From contig JBMNTU010000035.1 in the NCBI GenBank assembly GCA_050945895.1, positions 1 to 19,519 of the forward strand: DNA of 19,519 nucleotides. The letters run 5' to 3'. This DNA is from JBMNTU01 sp050945895. GTDB lineage: Bacteria > Bacillota > Clostridia > Christensenellales > Christensenellaceae. Within the stretch, counting starts at the first letter, position 1, and each line of letters begins with the position of its first letter. Under the pieces are notes generated by a model, which was not told where the DNA came from, ran no database searches, and saw nothing but the letters and a program-made list of their open reading frames with translations. The position numbers and the translations under genes were made by a program. This document shows, one piece after another, positions 13,882-19,519 of the stretch.

Positions 13882-15804
13882 ATGAAGCATAAGCAGAAAT
13901 TTATTCTGGCCGTTGTTGCCGTATTGCTACTGTTTACTACTATTCCGGGAGTTGCGTTTGCGGCTGATACGGACAGCGTGCAGGCTGCCGGATATTCCAT
14001 CTCAAATTTTGATGTGGATATTGTAGTAAATGAAAACAATACATACCTTGTAAAAGAGAATATTACGGTAGATTTTACAGTGGAATCGCGCGGCATAACG
14101 CGCGATATTCCTGTCCGGTTTAACGCACGGTGGCAGGAAGAAGATGGCGATATGCGGGAGCGGAAATACCAGGCAGTGCTCAGCGATATTTCGGCCAATA
14201 CGAATGTTAACACGGAGCGCAGCGGAGACAGTTTTATTCTTTACCTGGGTGACGAAGATACGTATGTAACAGGCGAACAGCACTATGAAATCAGCTATCT
14301 GTATGACGCCGGGGATGATGGAATTTCGGCGTATGATATGTTCTATTATAATATCATTGGCGATAATATTGGTACATATGTGGACGGGGTAGACTTTACG
14401 ATAACGATGCCCAAGGAATTTGATGCATCCAAGATTGGGTTTAGCGTGGGCAAAACGGGCAGCGCAGGATATAACCAGGAAGAGCTTTCCTATTCGGTGG
14501 ACGGCAATACGATTACAGGAACGTTTGCCGGCAGGCTGAACCCCTACGAAGCGGTTACGGCTCGGATCGAACTCCCCGAGGGTTATTATGTGGGCGCACG
14601 CAAACCGGCGGACACGGTTTTCCTTTTTATTATCGTATTTTTGGCTATGGCGGTGGCGGTAGCAGTGCTGGCAATTTTTTTTGGAAGAAAGCAGCCCGTT
14701 GTTCAAACAGTGGAATTCTACCCGCCAGAAGGGATGACGTCTGCCGATGTGGGGTTTGTAATCGACGGGGTCGTGGAGGACAAGGATGTAGTGTCTTTGC
14801 TCATTTATTGGGCGGATAAGGGCTATATCGAGATCCACGAAGGCGAGAAAAGCAACATGACCTTTAAAAAGATCAAGGATCTTCCGGAAAGCGCCAATGA
14901 ATATGAAGTATTGATGTTCAACAAAATGTTTATTGCGGGAGATACAACATCTACAAAAGACATGCAGTATAAATTTGCGGATACGGTGGGGCTGGTAAAA
15001 AAACGCGTTAAAGCAAAATATGAGACGAAGGAAGACCGGGTATTTAAAAGGGCTTCTACTATGCTGCAGGACCTTGTTAAGATGCTGGCGGCCTTCCCCA
15101 TTGCTGCAATGGCCATGCTGCTGATGTATGACGATACATTTGACTTGCTTGCCTCGTTTTTGTTTGCGGCCATGATATTTTTACTTGCCTACTATATTTC
15201 GGGGAGTTTTGTTTCGCTGGTAAACACTTGGCAGTCGGAAAAACGGTCGTCCAGAGTGGGGATGGCTATTTTATGGATATCGCTTAGCGTCGTCATGTAC
15301 TTGCTGATTATTTTGATAGGCTATCCGTTGTTTGGATGGGTTGCGCCGCTTGCATGCGCGAGTTCTTTTGTTATGACTGTTCTTGCGCCAACATTTAGGA
15401 AGCGTACAGACAAGGGGCTTACATGGTATGGTCGAATTCTTGGGCTTAAGGACTTTATTCAAAAGGTGGAGGCAGAAAAGCTTAAGCTGATGGTGGAGGA
15501 AGATCCGGCGTATTTTTACAATGTTTTGCCGTATGCGTACGTGCTGGGCGTCAGCGATAAATGGGCAAAGCGCTTTGAGAGCATTGCGGTGGAACCGCCG
15601 CACTGGTATTACGGCTATAGTATGAATACATTTACAACAGTATATTTTACATCTGCGTTGACAAGATCGATGGCGAGGAGCCAGGCAGCCATGACGGTAA
15701 AGCGCGACAGTTCGGGCGGCGGCGGCCGGTTTGGCGGCGGCGGATTCTCGGGCGGCGGATTCTCGGGCGGCGGCTTTGGCGGCGGCGGCGTGGGACGATG
15801 GTAG
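13882..15804 (+). CDS. DUF2207 domain membrane protein with Gly-rich tail
   Basis: A 640-residue exported or membrane protein. A signal peptide spans about residues 1-28 (KHKQKFILAVVAVLLLF, cleavage near AFA-AD). The extracellular DUF2207 domain (about 35-235) has YSISNFDVDIVVNENNTYLVKENITVDF and the SRGITRDIP motif. One membrane helix lies near 246-268, and further helices at about 395-445 and 455-505. The end is a Gly-rich tail (GGGGRFGGGGFSGGG and similar) typical of the family, encoded by a short in-frame repeat. AAAGGGAA precedes ATG 13882. The upstream neighbour lemA is its usual partner. The biochemical role is unknown; suggested envelope or secretion roles are inference. Confidence 0.92.
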   Translation: MKHKQKFILAVVAVLLLFTTIPGVAFAADTDSVQAAGYSISNFDVDIVVNENNTYLVKENITVDFTVESRGITRDIPVRFNARWQEEDGDMRERKYQAVLSDISANTNVNTERSGDSFILYLGDEDTYVTGEQHYEISYLYDAGDDGISAYDMFYYNIIGDNIGTYVDGVDFTITMPKEFDASKIGFSVGKTGSAGYNQEELSYSVDGNTITGTFAGRLNPYEAVTARIELPEGYYVGARKPADTVFLFIIVFLAMAVAVAVLAIFFGRKQPVVQTVEFYPPEGMTSADVGFVIDGVVEDKDVVSLLIYWADKGYIEIHEGEKSNMTFKKIKDLPESANEYEVLMFNKMFIAGDTTSTKDMQYKFADTVGLVKKRVKAKYETKEDRVFKRASTMLQDLVKMLAAFPIAAMAMLLMYDDTFDLLASFLFAAMIFLLAYYISGSFVSLVNTWQSEKRSSRVGMAILWISLSVVMYLLIILIGYPLFGWVAPLACASSFVMTVLAPTFRKRTDKGLTWYGRILGLKDFIQKVEAEKLKLMVEEDPAYFYNVLPYAYVLGVSDKWAKRFESIAVEPPHWYYGYSMNTFTTVYFTSALTRSMARSQAAMTVKRDSSGGGGRFGGGGFSGGGFSGGGFGGGGVGRW

Positions 15805-15841
15805 GCACCGGATGGTTTGTTGCGGCAAGGGAAGTGATGGA

Positions 15842-16339
15842 ATGAAGGCCATATTACCTGTAAGTGAACTCGGCTTCATTTCGGAAGCGGATCGATCGTT
15901 TATTGCGGCCTTTGACGGCGCAATGAAATCGCTTGGCTATGAGATGGACGGCGGACTGCGCGACGGGTTTTGCTGGGGAAAACACATGCTGGTGTATGTA
16001 AAAAGCGGCGTGAAGAGCAAAAAATCTTACGCACGCGTTTATATCCGCGAAAATGAGGTCGTCCTGCGCATGTATTTCAGCAATGTCGATAGGCATCGTG
16101 CGTACATTGAGGCGTCGCCCGTGCATATAAAAGATGCTTTCACAAGAGAACATGGAACATGCGGCCACTGCCACAACGAAAAAGAGGGCAAATGCAGCCA
16201 CCGCAAAGCGTATATATTAGACGGTACGCCGTATGAAAAATGCGACGGCTTTACATTCGAGTTTTGGCAGCCGGAGCAGTCGAAAATACCGGACTATGTG
16301 GCGGTGTTTACGGAATTCTATCCGTCAAAAACAAAATAG
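15842..16339 (+). CDS. Hypothetical protein with Cys/His cluster
   Basis: A soluble 165-residue protein that I cannot assign to a named family. The start ATG 15842 is preceded by AAGGGA (8 bases); the longer open frame reaching back to 15731 is only the other frame of the Gly-rich tail of the previous gene. Around residues 104-120 it has GTCGHCHNEKEGKCSH (Cys107, His109, Cys110, His111, Cys118, His120), and Cys134 follows in EKCDGF, a plausible metal site. The first half looks alpha/beta with a KHMLVYVKSG strand; there is no signal peptide or membrane helix. It follows the DUF2207 gene after 37 bases and is followed by a good terminator, so it is probably the last gene of the operon. Confidence 0.75.
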   Translation: MKAILPVSELGFISEADRSFIAAFDGAMKSLGYEMDGGLRDGFCWGKHMLVYVKSGVKSKKSYARVYIRENEVVLRMYFSNVDRHRAYIEASPVHIKDAFTREHGTCGHCHNEKEGKCSHRKAYILDGTPYEKCDGFTFEFWQPEQSKIPDYVAVFTEFYPSKTK

Positions 16340-16349
16340 ATTAAAAAAA

Positions 16350-16376
16350 GGCGACCCGAAAAAGGTTGCCTTTTCT
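16350..16376 (+). terminator. Intrinsic terminator of the plus-strand operon
   Basis: GGCGACC (16350-16356) pairs with GGTTGCC (16364-16370), including one G-T pair, around a CGAAAAA loop. It is preceded by A7 and followed by TTTTCT. It lies 10 bases after the stop of the Cys/His protein. Confidence 0.85.
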
Positions 16377-16388
16377 ATCGTACGAAAA

Positions 16389-16570
16389 TTACCTGAAAAC
16401 AGAAACGTCGATATGGACGGTAACGTTTCCTTTGATTGTCGCCCATACCGGGCATAGCTTTTGCTCGGCTGCTGCCCTTTGCTTCGACGGAAATGCCGTC
16501 GACCTGTTTATCCATCCTGTGGCACAGCAGTGTCAGGACGGTCGTGGCAACGCAACAATCTATAGCTGAC
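16389..16570 (-). pseudogene. Probable frameshifted gene remnant (Prp-like small protease?)
   Basis: On the minus strand one frame gives AIDCCVATTVLTLLCHRMD continuing to KQVDGISVEAKGSS, and a second frame then gives KLCPVWATIKGNVTVHIDV and a TAA at 16391-16389. The first part resembles the D-x-x-C-A-A-V-S-x-L core of Prp (ribosomal-processing cysteine protease) proteins. The second resembles their C-terminal YPxxVTV end. No start codon, N-terminus or ribosome site is visible, and a stop lies just upstream. I read it as the decayed 3' part of such a gene; chance similarity is possible at this length. Confidence 0.35.
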
Positions 16571-16658
16571 TAATAGTTCCAGAAGAAAGGTATATCACAG
16601 ACTGTTCCCAACTGGTAGGAAATAATCGATGATAATCTCTAGGTTGTTGCGGACAACT

Positions 16659-16697
16659 AAAAAAATTCCCTGCCTACGCAATGTAAGCAGGGAAATT
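16659..16697 (-). terminator. Intrinsic terminator of the oxidoreductase operon
   Basis: On the minus strand ATTTCCCTGC-TTAC pairs with GTAG-GCAGGGAAT around a short ATTGC loop, followed by T7 (complement of 16659-16665). It lies about 30 bases after the stop of the gamma-subunit gene. The stem is nearly symmetric, so it may also act weakly on the other strand. Confidence 0.85.
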
Positions 16698-16725
16698 TGA
16701 GTTTTATGTTTTACAAATGAATGCC

Positions 16726-17271
16726 CTATTTAGAGTCCCTGGCTGCCTGTGCGCCATATTCCAACGCAGTTTCGTTCATGGGAATTAGATGTTTTTTCTT
16801 TTCTCCCATAATCTTTTCAAGGCTTTGTATAATCGTTTTGTTGTCGACCACATTTGCGCAGGCGTTGTACGCGCCCAAAATAACCATGTTGGCAGCTTTG
16901 ATGCTGCCTGCCTTTTCGGCGAGCGCGTTGGCGGGAATTTTGATTACCCGGATATCGCTCCGTGTGGGCTCGATTTGGATCAGGTCGGAGTTCATAATCA
17001 GCGTGCCGCCGGGGCGGACGGATTTTTCAAACTGCTCCATGGAAGGACGGTTCATTACAACGGCGCAGTCTGCTTCTACAACGATGGGCGAAGCGACCTC
17101 TTCGTCCGAAACGACAACATTGCAGTTGGCTGTTCCGCCGCGCATTTCCGGGCCGTACGAAGGCAACCAGGAAACATTTTTACCCTCGGCAAGTCCGGAA
17201 TATGCAACGATCTGCCCGGCCAATAGCACGCCCTGTCCGCCGAATCCGGCAAAAATAACCTGTTCTGTCAT
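16726..17271 (-). CDS. 2-oxoacid:ferredoxin oxidoreductase, gamma subunit
   Basis: The 181-residue gamma subunit of a thiamine-diphosphate 2-oxoacid:ferredoxin oxidoreductase. It has the family pattern EQVIFAGFGGQGVLLAGQIVA at the N-terminus, SWLPSYGPEMRGGTANCNVVVSD, and GGTLIMNSDLI. The complex oxidatively decarboxylates a 2-oxoacid with CoA, reducing ferredoxin. The start is ATG 17271, two bases after the beta stop; the longer frame to 17376 is only another frame of the beta gene. Its ribosome site AAGGAGG lies inside the last codons of beta. It is the last gene of the operon, followed by an intrinsic terminator. Confidence 0.9.
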   Translation of the reverse strand: MTEQVIFAGFGGQGVLLAGQIVAYSGLAEGKNVSWLPSYGPEMRGGTANCNVVVSDEEVASPIVVEADCAVVMNRPSMEQFEKSVRPGGTLIMNSDLIQIEPTRSDIRVIKIPANALAEKAGSIKAANMVILGAYNACANVVDNKTIIQSLEKIMGEKKKHLIPMNETALEYGAQAARDSK

Positions 17272-17273
17272 AA

Positions 17274-18011
17274 TTATTTGCCCTCCTTCTTTACGCCCAG
17301 CGGATATTGCGGCACCATATTCTCTTTCAGCCAGCCAAGCGCCTCGTTTGGGCTGAGGCCCCAGTTTGTGGGGCAAGTGGAAAGAACCTCTACCAGCGAA
17401 AAGCCCTTGCCCTGCATTTGGTATTCGAAAGCCTTTTTGATTGCTTTTTTTGTTTTGATTACGTTTGCAACATCGTGCGTGGATGTCCGTTCGATATAAT
17501 ATGCGCCGTTGATTGTAGCAAGCATTTCCGCAATGTTGATGGGCTGCCCCTGCGTCGTTTCCTGCCGGCCGTATGGCGAGGTCGTCGTAACCTGCCCGAC
17601 AAGCGTTGTGGGGGCCATTTGTCCACCGGTCATACCGTAAATAGCGTTATTGACAAAGATCGTGGTGATATTCTCGCCGCGGACAGCTGCGTGGACGATT
17701 TCCGCTGCGCCGATAGACGCAAGGTCGCCGTCGCCCTGGTATGTAAATACCAGGCTGTCTGGGCAGGCGCGCTTGATTCCCGTCGCTACGGCAGGTGCGC
17801 GGCCATGCGCCGCTTCCATCATATCACAGTTGAAATATTTATATGCAAATACCGCGCAGCCAACAGGCGCAATGCCTATGGCAGCGTCTTCCAGGCCAAG
17901 CTCTTCGATGCTTTCTGCAACCAGCCGGTGGATGATACCGTGTGTGCAGCCTGGGCAATAATGAAAGGGCACGTCTGTTAGCATTTTTGTGCGTTCAAAT
18001 ACTTTTGCCAT
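17274..18011 (-). CDS. 2-oxoacid:ferredoxin oxidoreductase, beta subunit (TPP-binding)
   Basis: The 245-residue thiamine-diphosphate-binding subunit. Seen: YCPGCTHGIIHRL near residue 18, PVGCAVFAYKYF, the TPP/Mg motif GDGDLASIG ending in NNAIYGMTGGQ, and SPYGRQETTQGQPINIAEM. The C-terminal NWGLSPNEALGWLKENM is typical of the branched-chain (Vor-like) type. It has no ferredoxin domain of its own; the operon supplies one as a separate protein. It starts 2 bases after alpha, with the ribosome site inside the alpha C-terminal codons (Glu-Gly-Lys-stop), the same arrangement as at the next junction. Close relatives act on 2-oxoisovalerate or 2-oxoglutarate, so the exact substrate is inference. Confidence 0.92.
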   Translation of the reverse strand: MAKVFERTKMLTDVPFHYCPGCTHGIIHRLVAESIEELGLEDAAIGIAPVGCAVFAYKYFNCDMMEAAHGRAPAVATGIKRACPDSLVFTYQGDGDLASIGAAEIVHAAVRGENITTIFVNNAIYGMTGGQMAPTTLVGQVTTTSPYGRQETTQGQPINIAEMLATINGAYYIERTSTHDVANVIKTKKAIKKAFEYQMQGKGFSLVEVLSTCPTNWGLSPNEALGWLKENMVPQYPLGVKKEGK

Positions 18012-18013
18012 GA

Positions 18014-19075
18014 TTATTTGCCCTCCTTCATTTTAATGATTTCGTCGTAAATCTGGTTTGGCGTAGGAACGATGCCACCAAGGATGCCAAAGAATTTCAC
18101 AGGAACGCGGCCCTCTACTGCAAGCTTTACGTCTTCCAGCATTTGTCCGGCGTTCATTTCGACGTCCAAAATACCCTTTACTTTTTTGGAAGCCGCTGCG
18201 ATTGTTTCGCTTGGGAAAGGCCAGAGCGATACCGGGCGGATAATCCCGACTTTAATACCCTGTTCACGCGCTTTCATGACCGCGTTTTTTGCAATGCGCG
18301 CGATTGTTCCAAAAGCCGTTATAATATATTCGGCGTCGTCCGTCATGTATTGCTCCACGCGTACTTCGTTTTTTTCAATCTCCCGATACTTTGCCTGTAG
18401 GCGCGCGCTTACTTCGCTCATAAGCTCTGCTTCAATATACAGGGAATTGATGATTCGGCGGGGCTTGGATTTATCCTTCCAGCCGCTTGCCGCCCACGTT
18501 TTTTCGGGAAGCTGTTCCCGTTGCTTTTCGCTAAACTCCACAGGCTCCATCATCTGCCCGATCATTCCGTCGCCAATGATGATAACGGGCGTGCGGTACT
18601 TATCCGCAAGGTCGAAGCCGTCCATTACAAGGTCGGCCGCTTCCTGCACACTGGCAGGCGCCAGCACGATGGGGTGGTAATCCCCGTGGCCGCCGCCCTT
18701 TGTTGCCTGGAAATAATCTCCCTGCGAAGGAAGTATTCCGCCCAGGCCGGGGCCAGTGCGGATCATGTTGACAACGACACACGGAAGCTCGGCGCAGGCA
18801 ATATAGCTGATGCCTTCCTGCTTGAGGCTGATACCCGGGCTGGACGAGGACGTCATTGCCCGTACGCCCGCTCCGGCGGCGCCATATACCATATTGATTG
18901 CAGCGATTTCACTTTCCGCTTGCAAAAATGTTCCGTCTACCTGGGGCATGCGGCGGGCCATATATTCGGGTATTTGGTTTTGAGGCGTAATGGGGTAGCC
19001 GAAAAAGTGCCGACAGCCTGCTTTGATTGCAGCCTCGGCAATCGCCTCATTTCCTTTCATTAATACTTTTGCCAT
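18014..19075 (-). CDS. vorB: 2-oxoacid:ferredoxin oxidoreductase, alpha subunit (VorB type)
   Basis: The 353-residue alpha subunit, closest by eye to 3-methyl-2-oxobutanoate dehydrogenase subunit VorB. Pattern: MKGNEAIAEAAIKAGCRHFFGYPITPQN, LQAESEIAAINMVYGAAGAG, TSSSSPGISLKQEGISYIA, GPGLGGILPSQGDYFQATKGGGHGDYH, and a C-terminal domain with GIIRPVSLWPFP. The complex oxidises branched-chain 2-oxoacids to acyl-CoA, CO2 and reduced ferredoxin, and can also run in reverse in anaerobes (known of the family). ATG 19075 is chosen over the GTG at 19084 because AAGGTG then serves as the ribosome site and MAKV matches the N-termini of the beta and ferredoxin proteins. It follows the ferredoxin gene after 36 bases. 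Confidence 0.92.
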   Translation of the reverse strand: MAKVLMKGNEAIAEAAIKAGCRHFFGYPITPQNQIPEYMARRMPQVDGTFLQAESEIAAINMVYGAAGAGVRAMTSSSSPGISLKQEGISYIACAELPCVVVNMIRTGPGLGGILPSQGDYFQATKGGGHGDYHPIVLAPASVQEAADLVMDGFDLADKYRTPVIIIGDGMIGQMMEPVEFSEKQREQLPEKTWAASGWKDKSKPRRIINSLYIEAELMSEVSARLQAKYREIEKNEVRVEQYMTDDAEYIITAFGTIARIAKNAVMKAREQGIKVGIIRPVSLWPFPSETIAAASKKVKGILDVEMNAGQMLEDVKLAVEGRVPVKFFGILGGIVPTPNQIYDEIIKMKEGK

Positions 19076-19102
19076 TTTTTTCACCTTAATTTAGAAATTT
19101 TT

Positions 19103-19128
19103 TCGAGATCGCTATTTTTCGATCTCGA
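19103..19128 (-). other. Perfect 9-bp hairpin around the ferredoxin stop codon
   Basis: TCGAGATCG and CGATCTCGA at 19103-19111 and 19120-19128 form a perfect stem; the 8-base loop contains the stop codon of the ferredoxin gene. On the minus strand it is followed by A-rich sequence rather than a T-run, so it is not an intrinsic terminator. It may stabilise or process the message between the small first cistron and the three large ones. Confidence 0.5.
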
Positions 19129-19318
19129 TTGCCATATCCGGGCACATGCGCGCGCACGCAGCGCAGGCGATGCACTCGTCCATCTTCTCGATACCGACCG
19201 GATTATACCCCTTTGCGTTTAGCCTGTCCTTTTTAAGATCCAAAATCTTTTTTGGACACGCGTTGATGCAAAGACTGCACCCTTTGCAGGTATCCTCATA
19301 AATGATTACCTTAGCCAT
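19112..19318 (-). CDS. 2[4Fe-4S] ferredoxin (delta subunit of the oxidoreductase)
   Basis: A 68-residue ferredoxin with two clusters: Cys11-x2-Cys14-x2-Cys17-x3-Cys21-Pro, and Cys49-x2-Cys52-x2-Cys55-x3-Cys59-Pro. Small size and first position in the operon match the delta (VorD/KorD-like) subunit, which carries electrons from the thiamine centre to soluble ferredoxin. ATG 19318 is chosen over the GTG three codons upstream because AAAGGTG then lies 7 bases before the start. The same AAGGTG-type site precedes the alpha gene. A promoter lies about 70 bases upstream. Confidence 0.92.
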   Translation of the reverse strand: MAKVIIYEDTCKGCSLCINACPKKILDLKKDRLNAKGYNPVGIEKMDECIACAACARMCPDMAIEIEK

Positions 19319-19384
19319 ATATATCACCTTTTAACTCAAATTAATGCTTCGCTGCACCTTTTCAACAGAAAAGCATACCCCTTT

Positions 19385-19413
19385 AGGATACCATTTCTTC
19401 GCTTTTGCGTCAA
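19385..19413 (-). promoter_or_regulatory. Promoter of the ferredoxin/oxidoreductase operon
   Basis: On the minus strand TTGACG (19413-19408), a 17-base spacer and TATCCT (19390-19385) with a TG extension form a good sigma-A-type promoter. The expected start near 19378 gives a leader of about 60 bases with no recognised attenuator. Confidence 0.65.
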
Positions 19414-19435
19414 GATTTATAGAAGGGGATTTCAA

Positions 19436-19519
19436 TTGGGGTACGGATCAACCGGAAGGGGAATCGAACGTATCCAGCCATTGATTTATGAGCCGGATAG
19501 ATTTTTGGCGGTTTTTGTA
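19436..19519 (+). CDS. Possible start of a plus-strand gene cut by the window edge
   Basis: A TTG at 19436 is preceded by AAGGGG at the right distance (7 bases) and opens a frame of 28 codons to the end of the window, beginning LGYGSTGRGIERIQPLIYE. TTG is also used by leuB in this window. The stretch is too short to distinguish from chance, and no convincing plus-strand promoter was found. I recognise no family. Confidence 0.2.
   Translation, partial: MGYGSTGRGIERIQPLIYEPDRFLAVFV

Noticed and set aside
15710..15795. GGC-rich repeat at the end of the DUF2207 gene as a separate repeat element
   Set aside because: It is an in-frame coding repeat for the Gly-rich tail that is typical of this family.
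15731..15841. Upstream extension of the Cys/His protein rich in Ala, Asp, Ser and Arg
   Set aside because: It is another frame of the Gly-rich tail of the DUF2207 gene; the ATG at 15842 has its own ribosome site.
1..19519. CRISPR array, tRNA, rRNA, insertion sequence or prophage genes
   Set aside because: No regularly spaced repeats, cloverleaf sequences, rRNA segments, transposase or phage proteins were seen on either strand.

Overview
The window reads as a chromosomal segment of an anaerobic, low-to-mid-GC Gram-positive bacterium, probably of the Clostridia. The reasons are strong AGGAGG-type ribosome sites, TTG and ATG starts, TG-extended -10 promoters, a T-box leader on glycyl-tRNA synthetase, an ECF-type vitamin transporter, and a ferredoxin-dependent 2-oxoacid oxidoreductase. 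I cannot name a genus. No rRNA, tRNA, CRISPR array, transposase or phage gene was seen.

Layout. (1) 1-2129, plus strand: promoter region, leuB (TTG start) and metF, 11 bases apart. (2) 2126-4648, minus strand: a compact four-gene operon. In transcription order it encodes a GyrI-like ligand-binding protein, a GNAT acetyltransferase with a YoaP-like C-terminal domain, an SPL-family radical SAM protein and a DUF3788 protein. Its last gene shares stop-codon bases with metF. (3) 4817-6019, plus: a DUF815-type AAA+ ATPase whose promoter predicts a leaderless mRNA. (4) 6020-6370: a T-box-like remnant, a good promoter and a glycyl T-box leader with an unusually short first stem. (5) 6371-9359, plus: glyS, cobT and a DUF1648-like membrane protein. 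(6) 9360-9690: two 59-base direct repeats; the second supplies a -10 box for the next operon. (7) 9691-16339, plus: ECF S component (probably pantothenate), coaX, hom, two paralogous cupins, lemA, a DUF2207 membrane protein and a 165-residue Cys/His protein. (8) 16340-16725: a plus-strand terminator, a probable minus-strand pseudogene remnant and the terminator of the next operon; 16571-16658 holds nothing I recognise. (9) 16726-19318, minus: ferredoxin, alpha, beta and gamma subunits of a VorB-type oxidoreductase. (10) 19328-19519: the promoter of that operon and possibly the first codons of a plus-strand gene cut by the window edge.

How the genes work together. Pantothenate uptake and CoaX feed CoA synthesis, and CoA is a substrate of the 2-oxoacid:ferredoxin oxidoreductase. 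leuB belongs to branched-chain amino acid synthesis and the oxidoreductase is of the type acting on branched-chain 2-oxoacids. metF and hom both bear on methionine. LemA and DUF2207 proteins commonly occur together. The minus-strand cassette at 2.1-4.6 kb is the least understood unit and the best candidate for an undescribed function.

A strand-composition change lies at about 6.0-6.4 kb. To the left the plus strand is C-rich and minus-strand genes look leading-strand-like; to the right the plus-strand genes are strongly G-rich. This suggests an inversion junction or, less likely, proximity to a replication origin.
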